From NCBI GenBank assembly GCA_028023455.1, contig JAQFVV010012497.1:3224001-3288000 (forward strand): a stretch of 64,000 bases of DNA. The letters run 5' to 3'. Shown one piece after another: positions 11,034 through 23,002 of this stretch. The first letter of the stretch is position 1. Each line of letters starts with the position of its first letter. Source of the stretch: Epiperipatus broadwayi (lineage: Eukaryota > Onychophora > Udeonychophora > Euonychophora > Peripatidae). The notes beneath the pieces are model-generated. The model made no database searches. It saw nothing but the letters and a program-made list of their open reading frames with translations, and was not told the DNA's origin. The translations under genes and the position numbers were made by a program.

Positions 11034-11699
11034 CTAACTTGAGGCTTATTGCAAGCAGGTAGTGTAGTTAATATCTTACTGTGGATATTACATGATATTT
11101 GGAATATCTATAAGAACACTTTGGATCAATTATTTATTGCTTTTTGTTATGTATATTGTTTAGCATTTACTGAAATAATTATTTTGATTGTAAGCAAAAG
11201 CTGCATATGATTTTCAGTAAAAAGTTATTGCCTAGATTTTAAACTGGAAGCTGCTGAAAAAATTCTATAAAAGACTAATTTGCAAAAAAAAAAAAAAGTA
11301 CAGCCATTTATTTTGAATTCTGCAGTATTTTTTAATAATAAAAAAAAAAGTTAAATAAGAAGGGAAAACTTTTGTGACTGGATATCTATCTATGCAAAAT
11401 CTATTTCTTATAATTATAGCCATTTAAAATATTTTCCATATAAATTCCATTATTAATATATGATATTTTTTATTTATTTTATAAAAAACAATGTTTATTT
11501 CAATTTTTCTTTGTAAAATAGATTTGAATCAAAATATTGTTTCTATTAGAGGCTTATTTAATTTTAATAATTATAAATATAAGATCTTGCTTAACTAATA
11601 TCTTAATATTGTTGTTATCTGTTTATAAATTAAATTATTAGTAGTCAATTCATATATACATGGTTATTTTTTTTATTAATTAAATGCTGTTTTTGTTAT
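11034..11699. other. A+T-rich interval, nothing recognised
   Basis: Poly-A and A+T-rich low-complexity sequence without supported features. Confidence 0.5.
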
Positions 11700-11814
11700 T
11701 AACATTTTATTCCACTAAACATCACCTGATCACCATTTCTTATGCTTGCTCATATACTGTTATTAAAACACTACTGTATGGAGAGTTTTGCCTGTTTTAA
11801 TAACATTTTATTCC
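11700..11814 (+). mobile_element. hAFC short deletion derivative (copy 4)
   Basis: An 87-bp internally deleted copy: it starts ACTAAACATCACCTGATCACC, goes through the leader TTATGCTTGCTCATA..GTTATTAAAACA directly to the distal arm CTACTGTATGGAGAGTTTTG and ends CCTGTTTTAA. Exact 14-bp direct repeats TAACATTTTATTCC flank it (11700-11713, 11801-11814). Confidence 0.88.
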
Positions 11815-12379
11815 TTTGATCTCTGCACTCCAAAATTTTGATTATATTGATAATTGTGATATCATGTTTCTTTGCTGAAGTTTAGCAACTGGGATTTTCT
11901 GGCATTTTAATCTATAAATCTGTTAGCTATTTTTAGGAGAGCCTAAATTAATTGTGAATGTATTATTTTTAATTTTCACATATAAATATCATTATATAGT
12001 AATAAAGGCTGCAGAAAGGAGTTTGCTATTAACTGAAAGGAGACCCTTTGATTTCTCTTGGAGCCTTAAAGGAACCGAGCAGGGCAAATTCCTAATGTCC
12101 ACTTCATACGTTCTTGTCATTGCAGCTGTTATTACTATGTGATTATTCATATAGTATACGAACATGGATGGGCTGCTCACCAACACGCATTAGCCAGCGT
12201 AGTGAGTTTATTGGCTTTTTACATCCGAGTTCAAGAATATTTTTTCCAATATATACAATCATGACAGACAAAAATAAATCATGGCCCTTATTGCCAGGAG
12301 GCTGTAAAGTCACCAACCAAGGCAGCGGTTGGTGGCCGAAGTCGGAGGGTGCTAAGAATCCCGTGATTGTGGACTTAGG

Positions 12380-13182
12380 CTGCCATTTGATGACGACTTT
12401 TTATTTAGGTACTTATAACTGCAGATCACTTTCAAGTGAAGGAAGATTGCAAGAGTTAGAAGAAGAACTGTCTTATATTAAATGGGACATTATTGGACTT
12501 TGTGAAGTAAGAAGAAAAGGTGAAGAAACAATTGATTTAAAAAGTGGGCATATACTCTACTATAAAGGCACAAATATTGGAAATACAAGTGGAGTAGGAT
12601 TCATTATAAATAAAAAAATGGAAGAATAACAATGTGGAGATTGATGGTGTATTGGAGAGAGTGGCAAGATTAGTTATACAACTTAATAGCAGATATCAAA
12701 TGCAGATAATTCAGGCTTATGCCCCAACAAGTTCTCATAGTGATGAAGTAGTAGAAGATTTTTATATGGATGTACAAAAGGCTTTTGATCAGAGTAAACA
12801 TCATTTTAAAATTGTTATGGGAGACTTTAATGCTAGAATTGGTAAACAAATGAAAGATGAAAATGCTATAGGTAATTTTGGTTATGGTAATAGAAATGAG
12901 AGAGGACATAGACTTGTGGAGTTTGCAGAAAAAGAAAAACTTTATATTATGAATTCTTTTTTTGAGAAAAATGTTAAAAGGAAATGGACATGGAAGCATC
13001 CAAATGAAGGTACAGCAGAATTGGATTATATTTTGACTAACAGAAAATACATATTTCAAGATTGTAATGTTCTTAATAAATTTAACACAGGAAGTGATCA
13101 TCGATTAGTAAGATGTAAAATACATGTTAATGTAAAACTAGAGAGACAAAAATTATTAAAAAAAAACAATATTTACAGTTGA
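12380..13182 (+). pseudogene. RTE endonuclease domain, one frameshift
   Basis: This is an exonuclease-endonuclease-phosphatase fold domain that nicks target DNA to prime reverse transcription. In the first frame (to 12629): LGTYNCRSLSSEG and the catalytic-glutamate box LCEVRRKGEE, then GVGFIINKK. A one-base shift at about 12630 moves to a second frame with IQAYAPTSS, MGDFNARIG, ELDYILTNRKY and the terminal SDHRLV box. All expected catalytic motifs (N, E, Y, D/N, SDH) are retained, so only the frameshift disables it. Vertebrate databases often name such proteins craniofacial development protein 2-like, which is a misannotation of this domain. Confidence 0.9.
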
Positions 13183-13273
13183 CATTCCTAATCTTCAGAA
13201 ACATTCTAATGAATTTAAATTAGAACTTACAAATCGGTTTCAGGTATTAGTTGATTTTGAACATGATTCAGAT

Positions 13274-15191
13274 TTGAATGACATTAATAGGGAAATAACT
13301 GATATACTTTTAAAAACTGCAACAAAGATAGCTGGTAGAAAAAAGCAGCAATTGACCAATAAAATTTCTACTGAGTCTAGAGAATTTATGAAGAAAAGAA
13401 GGAATATGAGGATATACAACAATGATGCATTAAAAAAGATTGAATATCTCGAATTTTGTAAAATGGTGCGGAAAAGAGTTGAAAATGATATAAGAAAGTA
13501 TAATTGTGAACTAGTAAGGAAAGCTGTAGAAGAGAATAAAAGTCTAAAGAGTGTAAAACAACATTTTGGTATTGGTAGGAAATTTATATCTGCAATAAAA
13601 AAAAAAGATGGCATTATTACTAAAAAGAGAGATGACATCATGAAATGTGTAGAAGACTTCTATCAAGAATTATATAGTAATAAAGAACAAGTGCCTCCTA
13701 TACCTATTATATCTTCCGAATTGCCCAAAATTTTGAATGAGGAAGTGAGACATGCAATTAAATTTATGAAGAAAGGGAAGGCTCCAGGTAATGATGGAAT
13801 TATAATTGATATATTAAAAGAAGCAGGTGAAGAAATAGAATTTTTTTTAGCAAAGTTATATACCAAATGTCTAAATGATAAAGATGTACCAGATGATTGG
13901 AAGAATGCATTATTAATATTAATATTTAAAAAAGGTGATAAAGAAGATATTAGAAATTACAGAACTATCAGTCTTTTATCAGTTTTATACAAAAAAAAAA
14001 ACACTGGATTTTCATCAACCAAGAGAACAATCTGGATTTAAAAGTGGTTTTAGTACAGTAGATCATATCCAGATATTGAGAGAAGTTATAGAAAGGACAA
14101 ATGAATATGAGTTGCCATTATGCTTAGGATTTGTAGATTATGAAAAGGCATTTGATTCTATAAACATTTCTTCAGTGATTAAAGCATTGGATCATCAAGG
14201 TGTAGATCCAGGATATTGTTATATTTTAAAAAATATTTATAAAAATGCAACAGCAACAATTAGATTATATAATGATAGTAGGAAAATCAACATTGAAAAG
14301 GGTGTAAGACAGGGTGACTCCATATCTCCAAAACTTTTTACAGCAGTGCTGCAAGAAGTATTTTGTGGATTAAAATGGGAAGCTAAAGGAGTGAAAGTAA
14401 ATGGAGATTATTTAAGTCATTTAGATTTTGCAGATGATATAGTTGTTTTTGCAAATAATACTTTAGAGCTACAGGAAATGTTGCAGGAGTTATCAGATGA
14501 AAGTAGACAAGTAGGACTAAAGATAAATGTTAAAAAGACTAAAGTAATGTTTAATAGATTTTTTCAAAATATGAAAATAAAGATTGATTATAATGAGTTA
14601 GAAGAAGTTAACAGTTATAAATACCTTGGTCTGATTATTAATACAGATGGAAACATAATGGATGAAATTAATCATAGAATTAAACTTGGTTGGAGTGCTT
14701 TTGACAGAAATAACTTGATACTAAAAGGAAATATGCCTATGTGTTTGAAAAGGAAGGTTTTTAATAAATGTGCTTTGCCAGTTCTTACTTAAGGATCCGA
14801 GACTTGGACACTTAATAGAAGAGCAATACAGAGACTTCAGACCACTCAAAGAAGTATGGAGAGATGCATGTTGGGAGTAACAAGAAGAGATCGAAAATGC
14901 AATGTATGGGTAAGAGGACAAACAGGTGTTACTGACCTCATTGAAAAAATTAAAAGACTGAAGTGGAGTTGGGCTGGACATATTGCTAGAAGTGATGATA
15001 ATAGATGGACAATTGAAATTTTGAACTGGATTCCAAGAGATTGTAAAAGAGCCAGAAAGAGACCACATGTGAGATGGATGGATGAAATAAGAAAGTGCGC
15101 AGGGGTGATGTGGAGAAGAGAAGCTAAAGATAGGAAGAGATGGATTGAACTTGGAGAGATCTTCATCCTGCAGTGGATTGATAATGGTTGA
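13274..15191 (+). pseudogene. RTE reverse transcriptase and C-terminal region
   Basis: The linker and RT N-terminus (13274-13990) contain [10 protein letters not shown] and [33 protein letters not shown] run of A residues at about 13990-14000 shifts the frame. The RT core continues with [12 protein letters not shown], motif A FVDYEKAFDSI, motif B GVRQGDSISPKLF and an intact motif C FADDIVVF, then YKYLGLIINTDG. A TAA at about 14790-14792 replaces a Tyr-like position in the CALPVLT..GSETWTLN stretch, and the same frame then runs to 15191 with WSWAGHIARSDDNRW and RPHVRWMDEIRKCAG, the hallmark RTE C-terminus. The order and motif set are complete. Confidence 0.92.
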
Positions 15192-15194
15192 TGA

Positions 15195-16890
15195 TGATGA
15201 TGATAGTAATAAAATAAACATGGAAACTAATTTGACTATTACAATCATAACATCTTCTGAATTGCCAACCATTTTATATAATGAGGTGAAACAGGCAATT
15301 ATATCTATGAAGGGAAAAAAAGTTCCATGAAATGATAGAATTGGAATTGATATTTTAAAAGAAGCAGATGAATAAATAGAAATAAATGTTGGAAAAACTA
15401 TATATCAGATGTCTAAATGTTAAAAATATATTAGATAATTGGAAAAATGCAATAGGAATATTGTTATTTAAGAAAGATTATAAAAAGTATCTTAAAATTT
15501 ACAGACCTATTAACCTTCTCTGAGTTCTATACAAAATCTTTATCGAGATAATTACAACTTGCTTACAGCAAACTTTGGATTCAAATAAACCAAAAGAACA
15601 AATTGAATTTAAAATTTATTTTAGCATAGCAGATCAGATCCAAGTCTTCAAAAAAATTATAGAAAAGATCCATGAATATAAGTTGCCAATATACTCAGAT
15701 TTATAGGTTACAAAAAAACATTTAATTTTATAAGCTTTTCCACAATGATTAAAACTTTGGATTATAAAGATTCTAATGAATATTTATTAGAATGCAACAA
15801 TAGTAATTATAGTACATTGTAATACTAAGAAGATTAACATTGCAGAAATTAGTCTGGGGATATTATGATGTGTAGGCACTAGATGGAGATTTTATGCACA
15901 AGCCTTCTGGCATCTATTGATTACTCTGGTTGGCACAGGGTGGCACTACTGTATGTAGAGTTTTGCCAGTTTAAGATTAACATTGATGAATTTGTTAGAC
16001 AGAATGATTCTATATATCCAAAACTTTTTACAGCATATTTACAAAAATGTATTTTGTGGATTAAAATGGAAAATTAAGGGAATAAAAATATTTGAAGATT
16101 ATTTAAGCTGTTTAGATTTTGAAGATATGGTTGTTTTTTGTAAATAATGCTTAAGAGCTTCAAGAATTATTGCAGGAGTTATGAGATGATGTAAGAAATC
16201 CAGACTAAAGATTAATATTAAAAAACTAAAGAAATGTTTAATGGTTAAAGTAATGTTCAATAATATTACTCAGAAGAAGAAAATCAAGATTGATAATCAT
16301 GAGATAGAAGAAATTAACAATTACAAATATTTTGGTCAGACTATTAATGTAGATGAAAATTAATAGATGAAATTGATTATAGAATTAAACTTAGATGAAG
16401 AACTTTTGTTAGAAATAACTTAATATTAAAATAAAATATGCTTATATTTTTGAAATGAAAGATTTTTAATAGATATGTTTTACCAATTCTTACTTGTGGA
16501 TCAGAGACTTAGACTCTTAACAGAAGAGAAATATAGACACACCCCACTACTTAATGAAGTGTAAAGAGGTATATACTAGAAGTAACAAGAAGTGATCAGA
16601 AGTGAAATATTAAGGTGTGAAGAAATAGATGTCATTGAAAGAATTGAAAAATTGAAATGAATATGAGATAGTCAATATTGCTAGAAAAGACAACACATGG
16701 TCAGTGAAGTCTTAAATAGGATCCCATAATATAAAAGACTAGAAATAGATCACATGTAAGATAAATTAAATAAGCAAATTTATTGGTACCATTTGGAAAA
16801 AAAAGCTACTGGTTGGAGAAATTGGATTAAGTCTCGGAGAGATCTCATGTAATGGATCAAGAATTGTTAAAAATGGTGGTGATAAATATA
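15195..16890 (+). mobile_element. 5'-truncated RTE copy inserted in the tail of copy 1
   Basis: This copy starts in the TGATGATGA tail of copy 1 and begins in the RT N-terminus (SSELPTILYNEVKQAI). It is much more decayed: scattered segments match the RT (for example NFKIYRPI, PKLFTAYLQK) up to the C-terminal region and a 3' end near 16890 with GGTGGTGATAAATA. It is interrupted by a hairpin repeat at 15843-15972. Confidence 0.85.
15830..15985 (+). mobile_element. hAFC repeat inserted within RTE copy 2 (copy 5)
   Basis: An exact 13-bp direct repeat AAGATTAACATTG (15830-15842, 15973-15985), part of the RTE sequence itself, flanks a 130-bp fragment with the TTAGTCTGGGGATATT, GGCACTAGATGGAGATTTTATGC and GGCACTACTGTATG..GAGTTTTGCC modules. 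Here the leader end AAACATCACATGATC is missing. Because the empty site can be read from RTE copy 1 (GATAGTAGGAAAATCAACATTGAAAAGGG region near 14275), this copy proves the duplicated bases are target sequence. Confidence 0.88.
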
Positions 16891-17385
16891 TAAGAAAATC
16901 ATAAAATTCAAGCATACAGTTAAAGAAAATTATATTGAAAAATAATGCGAGCATTTTTTTTTCTTTTTGGTAAAAGGATTAGGATTAGGGGTTGCAAAAC
17001 TTTATATTTTAGATTTTTTGTTTGGTTTGTTTGTTTAAATATCTTAGCAGTAATAGATCTCTCCTGTTGGTTTACATTTAAAGGATTTCTATTTTTATCA
17101 CAATTGTCTTTCAAACTCTGGAATTATAAAAGCCATTTTGGTAAGGTCATTGAAATAAATACAGATAAATTGTTATGCTGAAGTCAAATGATATTTTAAA
17201 ACCAAAGTGATTGCCTAAGTATTTTTTTAAACTTTTCTCACCTGGGAATTAATCCACTTTCTTTAGCTATTGAATCAGCTATCTCGTCACTGTGGTAAAT
17301 ACTGAATTTAGCACTTAAAAGATGTTTTGAGTGTTTGCAATTTTTGTTGAAGTATTTAAGTAGCACCTATATAAAGCCATGGAAC
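16891..17385. other. A+T-rich interval between RTE copies
   Basis: No feature supported; short open frames on both strands overlap and look like chance. Confidence 0.45.
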
Positions 17386-18010
17386 TTCCCATCATCACTT
17401 TCAAACATTATTGATTTAGTGCAGAATGAAAATTTCTCCTTATTTAATCCAGTTTCTCTGATCCATAGCTTCAATTTTCAAAATATTGCATTAAAAAACT
17501 TACTTATTTCATTCATCTATCTCACATGTACTCTTTCTAGATTTTTTATAGTATTTTGGGATTCAGTTTAAGACTTCAACTGTCAATTTATTTTTGTTTC
17601 TAGCAATATATCTAGTCCAATTTCATTTCATTATCTTAATTCTTTCAATGATGACAGTGAGATTCATTTGAACTTTTCTTATCATTTTCAACATGCATTT
17701 CTTTATACTCCATTAAGTGATCTGAAGTCCCTGTATTGTACTTCTCTTAAATATCCAAATCTCAGATCCCTAAGTAAAAATTGTTAAAATCTATTTATTA
17801 AAAACCTTTTCAATCATATAAGCAGATTATCTTTTAAAGTTAAGTCATTTCTATCATAAGCATACCATTCAAGTTTAATTCTTTAATTAATTTATCTATG
17901 GTGTTCCAATTGTATTAATAATCTAGCCATTATATTTATAATTGTTAACTTTTAATTTATAATTACAACTTAGCATATCTCTTTTTGTATGTGCTTACAT
18001 TATTTGTAGA
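17386..18010 (-). mobile_element. RTE 3'-end fragment (copy 3)
   Basis: Reversed, the sequence starts as an RTE 3' end (CATCATCACTTTCAAACATT, then GTGCAGAATGAAAATTTCTCC matching the antisense of the copy 1 end) and runs back through the C-terminal region (TTCATTCATCTATCTCACATG) into the RT. It is 5' truncated at about 18010. Decay is heavy and no open frame is left. Confidence 0.8.
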
Positions 18011-18510
18011 GTGTAAATTTTAAATGTTTTCCATTCACACACAATATATAATTATTTTTTTTATCATTGATCTCAAACAAAGTAATTTAATTTCCAGATT
18101 ATTTATAAATATAATAAAAGAAGGTACAATATTTAAAGTACTTGACTTTATCATTCCACTTGAAATATTATCATAATTTATATCTTGAATATTGATTTTG
18201 AAATAATAGTGCATTACATAAATTCTTTATTATAAGTATCTAGTATGTGCAAAACAATGTCTATAAAATTAATTGTAATTTTTTTTATATTTAAAACTGT
18301 TAAAGTCTTGCTGTAGTCAGTTATTGAAAAGTGGAGCTAAAACTCATCTTATCTTTTGCAACTCAATAACAATCATGTATTAAAAAATTAAAAATCTAAT
18401 AAATTTATCACAGCAGGTCATGTGGTTGTAGCACTGACAGTATCAAATTTGAACTTTGGTGAAGAGACTTTTAGCTTTTTAGTCCATCAGCCTACTATTC
18501 AGAGCAAACA
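18011..18510. other. A+T-rich interval, nothing recognised
   Basis: Low-complexity sequence without features; a stretch near 18410-18500 resembles the tRNA-like SINE region (GTGGTTGTAGCACTGACAG) but too weakly to call. Confidence 0.4.
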
Positions 18511-18514
18511 TCAC

Positions 18515-21095
18515 TATCAATTATTATCAGTCCACTGAAGGATAAAGATCTCTGCAAGTTTAATAACACCAACAAACTTATTATTTTATCCTTTAATTTT
18601 TTTAGGTGTTTACAATCTCTTGGGATCTAGTTAAAAACTTCAATTGTCCATAATGAATAATATATACACTACAGAAATATTATACATTATTGGATAATCT
18701 CTAGTCTACTGAATGATTAATAAAAATTATTAATATAGTGATTTGAGTCAAAGTTATGAGGGCACCATGTTTTACACTTATTAAATAAATTGTAGTAATT
18801 TGTTATCTATATATAATGAACAGTGATAAAGATATGTGTAAGAGATTGTGGTCTGGGCCAACTGTTGAGTGTTGGTTCAGCACAAAATCTTGGGACCATA
18901 GATTTTTGTCACACATCTTTGGTCATAAGGTGTTCAAAGTGGATAAAAACCAGTCCCTACCTTGTGTGAGAGTGTTGAAGTGAAAATTACACTATAGAAA
19001 TAGTATTCATTATTGGATAATCTCTATAATGAATGACTAATAAAAATTATTAATATACTTTCAACTGTCCATCTTTTATCATCTCTTCTAGCAGTATATC
19101 CAGTCCACTTCCATTTTAGTCTCTTTATTCTTTCAGTAGTGTTTGCTATCTCATCCAACTATTTGCTTTCAAATCCCTTCTTATTACTCCCAACATACTA
19201 CTCTCTATATTTCATTAAATCATCTGAAATCTTGCATCCATAAATAAGAATGGTTAGAATACATTTATTAAAAATCTCCCTTTTCAAATACATGGGTATA
19301 TTTTCTTTTAATATTAATTTATATCTATCAAAAACACCCCATTCAAGTTTAATTCTCTGATTACTTTCATTCGTGATTATCAATATTTTTTATCTTTATT
19401 TCTATTTTCATCTGATAACTTGCAACATTTCCTGAAGCTCTAAAGCATTAGTTGCAAAAAATCTGTCACATTACTGCAAAATCTAGATAAATAATCAGAG
19501 TATTTTTTATTCCCCTAGTCTCCCATTTTATCTCTCAAAATATATTTTATAAAATTACTTCAAAAAGCTCTGGAGATATCAAATAATCTTGTCGACATCC
19601 TTATCAATGTTAATCTTCTTAGTGTCATCATGTAATCTAATCACTAGTTTTGCACTTTTGATAAACATTTTTGAATGTATACTCTGAGTCTATTTCCTTC
19701 TACAGCTTTCTTGCTAATTCTTAGTTATATTTTATAATGTCATTATTAATTTTTTTTGTACCATTGTATTCCAGATAAGATCATTTTAAAATATTTTATA
19801 TATTCTTTTTTTGTTGTTGTTGTTCAGTTGATAATTTATTGGGAAATTTCTGCCTTTTTGCACTAGCTATCTTTGTTGATGTTCTTAATAGAGTATTACT
19901 AATCTTATTGATCTCAGTTATATCTGTTAATACTTTATGTAAATTTTTTAGAATGTTTTTGAAAATTAGAAATATCAACTATCTATACTGTTTTTTTTTT
20001 CATAGTTTGTATCTCTAGTTTTGCATTAAAATTTTATCCTACATCTCATTAATCGATGATCACTTTCTGTGATGAAACATATAAGAACATTACAGTGCTA
20101 AGATACATATTTTTTATCCAATTCTGCTATACTTGATTTGGATGTTTCCATGTTCATTTCCATTTAGTATTTTTTTTCAAGAATTTGTATTATACTTTTT
20201 TTCCCTGCAAATTCCACAAGCCTTTGTTCTCTCTCATTTCTGTCAACTTTGAAATGTTTGATATGATTAAAAGCATTTTATATATCTTTATAAAACTTTA
20301 TTTCTTTATCACAATAGGAATTTGTTTATGCAAATATGTGAATTGATTGCATTTGGTATATTCCATTAATGAGCACTTGTTTATGCAAACATGTGAATTA
20401 ACTGCATTTGGTATATTACATTAAGTTAAATAACTATTCTTAGCATTTGTTTGATATAGTATCAATCTCCACAATGATTTCTTCCACTCTTTATTTATAA
20501 TGAATTTCACTCCACGTGATCTTAACACTTGTGCTTTATAGCAAAGTATATGTCCACTTCTCAAAACACATATCCCTTCTTTTTTTTTTTTCTATCACAG
20601 AGTTGAACAAAATCCCACTTAATATTAGTCATTTCTTTTAATTCATGTAACCCTCTTTCATTTGAAAGTGATCTGCAGTTGTAAATATCTAAATAAAAGA
20701 TCACCGCTGAATGACAATCTAGTTCTGCAATCAGGGGATTCTTAGTACCTTCCACCACAATTGCTGCCTTGGATAATGACTTTATAGTCTTCTGAAAATA
20801 TGGGTCATAATTTAGTTTTATCTATCATAATTATAAATAACTAAAAAATCGTTCACAAGCACATTTATCCTGCCTTCTAGAAAGCTCACATCATGTTTCA
20901 TTTAAGAACAATCAAGCAACTGAGAAGAAAGACTATGGTGTTTTTGGTCTTAAAATTTAAAAGCCAATAAACTTAACATGCTGACCAATGCATGTTAGTG
21001 AGCATTGTGGAATGAACATTATGAATTTGCCCTGATTCGATTCTTTAAGATCTCAAAGAGGACTCATAACAAATTCCTTTTTTGCAGCCAGGGCA
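18515..21095 (-). mobile_element. RTE element, long decayed copy 4
   Basis: Reading the minus strand from 21095: 5' region shared with copy 1, endonuclease start (IYNCRSLSNERGLHELKE at about 20690), SDHR-like remains near 20050, RT remains and the C-terminal part at 19383-19080 (NQRIKLEWGVFDRYKLILKE), then the 3' end with TCAGTCCACTGAAGGATAAAG at about 18525. The copy is nearly full length but riddled with stops. It is interrupted by a roughly 408-bp insertion at 18652-19059. Confidence 0.85.
18639..19072. mobile_element. insertion in RTE copy 4 with about 75-bp direct terminal repeats
   Basis: The RTE sequence is split by 18652-19059, with TTCAATTGTCCAT (18639-18651) on the left and TTCAACTGTCCAT (19060-19072) on the right, a 13-bp target duplication with one mismatch. 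The insertion begins and ends with related 75-85 bp direct repeats that both contain ATTATTGGATAATCTCTA and GATTAATAAAAATTATTAATATA-like sequence (about 18655-18738 and 18985-19058). The middle carries CTGGGCCAACTGTTGAGTG and GGTTCAGCACAAAATC, which match one arm of the hairpin element at 8779-9426. No reading frame is present. Confidence 0.72.
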
Positions 21096-21750
21096 ACTAG
21101 ATTTATATTTATTATAATTCTTAGTAGCATAATCTTAATTCACTTTATATTTATTGTAAATAATAAATACCATTATTAATGTGATATTTTTTACATCCAA
21201 AACTTTAAAAAAAATATGTTCTTATATAAATATTATTGTTGATAAATATACAAAAAAAGAAAAACCATTTGATAGAAAGAAATAGATTATTGTGATTATT
21301 ATTTCTTATACATATTGAAGAAAAGCTTTTTTTTTTTTTTTAATAAGGAATAAATTTGACATTTGGGTATAAAAATTCACTGCCTCAATTTTGTTAATAA
21401 TATGATAGTGCCATTAGTATAGTTATAGAGTTCATTAACTCCTATTATCCATATAAAATTGTGAGAGGGGGGAGCACTTTAAACTTTCATAAACACCAGA
21501 TTTTATTATTTCAGCAAGGGACAATTTATTTGATTAATATTTTTTATTTAAACTTGAATAGGCATAAATTTAAAAATAGTAATAAACTTCAATACAATAA
21601 ACAAATAATATATTCAGACAATTTAGTAAATATATAAGTATAATTGTGCCATGATATCTGTCATTGGTCCAAAACCCCACATGTACATGATATATTATAA
21701 TAATGTTCAAGGCAAAATGAGTCTATAAGTAATCATTAAAAACAGTCAAC
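21096..21750. other. A+T-rich interval, nothing recognised
   Basis: Low-complexity sequence between RTE copy 4 and the dispersed repeat; no feature supported. Confidence 0.45.
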
Positions 21751-21751
21751 A

Positions 21752-22189
21752 CTTAGACAATATCAATAACAAACTGTTGTCAAGGCAATCTTTTAACAAT
21801 AAAAGTGAAATCCCACCTTTATTTATGGCAACTTGACCACAGAAATTGAAATTATTGACACAAAAAAGTTTAAATAAATCACTGTAGTTAAGTTGCAAAA
21901 TTATATTAGACAATAAATAAAGGTAGGATTTCACCTTTATTTTTAAAAAGAGGTTGCCTTGACAACAGTTTGAGATTGTTGTTTGTTAGTGATATTGGGA
22001 TTGTCTAGGATAATAGCTCATAATTTATTGATAATCTTTAATTACAATACAATAATAGACATTGTTTATTGTATTGTAAGTACACATATATTTTAACATC
22101 GATGCTTTATATATATATAGTATGCATATATAAATTAAGATTGCAATATAAACATATATATATACTGTGTATGTGTTCATTCATTCACA
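21752..22189 (+). repeat. dispersed non-coding repeat D, copy A, left part
   Basis: This part contains an inverted repeat (21757-21829 with 21913-22006; GACAATATCAATAACAAACTG and TGACAACAGTTTGAGATTG..GATTGTC) and ends with the stretch GTGTATGTGTTCATTCATTC. The same modules in the same order occur at 60566-60750. The repeat is split here by the giant palindrome 22190-26470 and resumes at 26471. Confidence 0.72.
22117..22189 (+). repeat. left flanking direct repeat of giant palindrome
   Basis: A 73-bp sequence from ATAGTATGCATATATAAATT to TTCATTCATTCACA. It is repeated in the same orientation at 26471-26559 on the other side of the giant palindrome. Confidence 0.82.
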
Positions 22190-22531
22190 CATATGCTGTT
22201 ACATTATTTTAAAATTAATACATAAAGGGGGAAATAAATCTTAATAAAAAGTGTTTTATTAAAAACTGAAAAAAAATTAAAATAATTATGTTAACATGTA
22301 TATATATCACAGATGGAAAACTTTAAAACTATTTAAAAAAAAAAAAGTATTTAAAAGTTTTTTTTTTTTTTTTTGTAAAAAAAGGTAAATATATAAAGAT
22401 TGATAATTTTGAAAATAGAAATAAATGTTGATTTCTATCATGTTTAATCTTAAAAAAATTGAAATGATTGTTTTATTAATTAAATGATTGTTTTATAGCA
22501 AACTAGCCCTTGGAGCACTTAAATAATTGAA

Positions 22532-23002
22532 AGGTCAGATAAGAGAATAAAAAAAAAATTAGATTGACCAATGCAAGCATGAAGCCACAGCAAATGGAAC
22601 ATTAGAAACAGTGACATCATGTTCCATCAATCTGGGAAAATGCTGATAAAAGGCTAATAAAAATATAAAAGCCAAAGTAATTGAATCATGGGTTGTTGTC
22701 TTAGAGCTGACTATTAATATACCATTATAACTGTAGCTGTATTGCAGATTCCACGATGTAGGAGTCTGCAATAGATTTAATTTCCTGACAACCAGCTGAG
22801 ACCTCCTGATGACAGTTCCTGACTAAATGAATGGCAATTAGTGGCTTCGGTTCCAAGGAGGACAGACAATCTACAAAAGTGATCACTAATATGGACTTTC
22901 TAAATCTGCTGTAATCTGGAAAGTATGAACTCTTTTGCTTATCTAATAGAAACTTTTCCAAATTTGCAATTAGTAACTGAAAATAAGAATTCTTATCTGA
23001 CC
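22532..23002. repeat. sub-block with GGTCAGATAAGA inverted ends
   Basis: Ends are AGGTCAGATAAGA..AAT and ATTCTTATCTGACCT. It occupies the position in the left half that 25620-26131 (ends GGTCAGATAGGAA and TTTTCCTATCTGACC) occupies in the right half. The two interiors are not obviously related. A 78-residue open frame at 22725-22961 (minus) has no recognised family. Confidence 0.6.

Larger units (their letters stand above)
12001..15205 (+). mobile_element. RTE-type non-LTR retrotransposon, near full length (copy 1)
   Basis: The element has a 5' region (12001-12370), an apurinic-like endonuclease, a reverse transcriptase and a tail of TGATGATGATGA at 15187-15203, the short-repeat tail usual for RTE elements instead of poly-A. 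Its 5' limit is set by comparison with the minus-strand copy ending at about 21095, which shares AGGGCAAATTC..AATGT and GTTTATTGGCTTTT in the same order. Three frame changes and one stop are the only visible lesions, so this is the youngest RTE copy in the window and the best template for a consensus. Confidence 0.92.

Noticed and set aside
14721-15272. 183- and 106-residue frames on minus
   Set aside because: Antisense shadows of the RTE reverse transcriptase C-terminal region.
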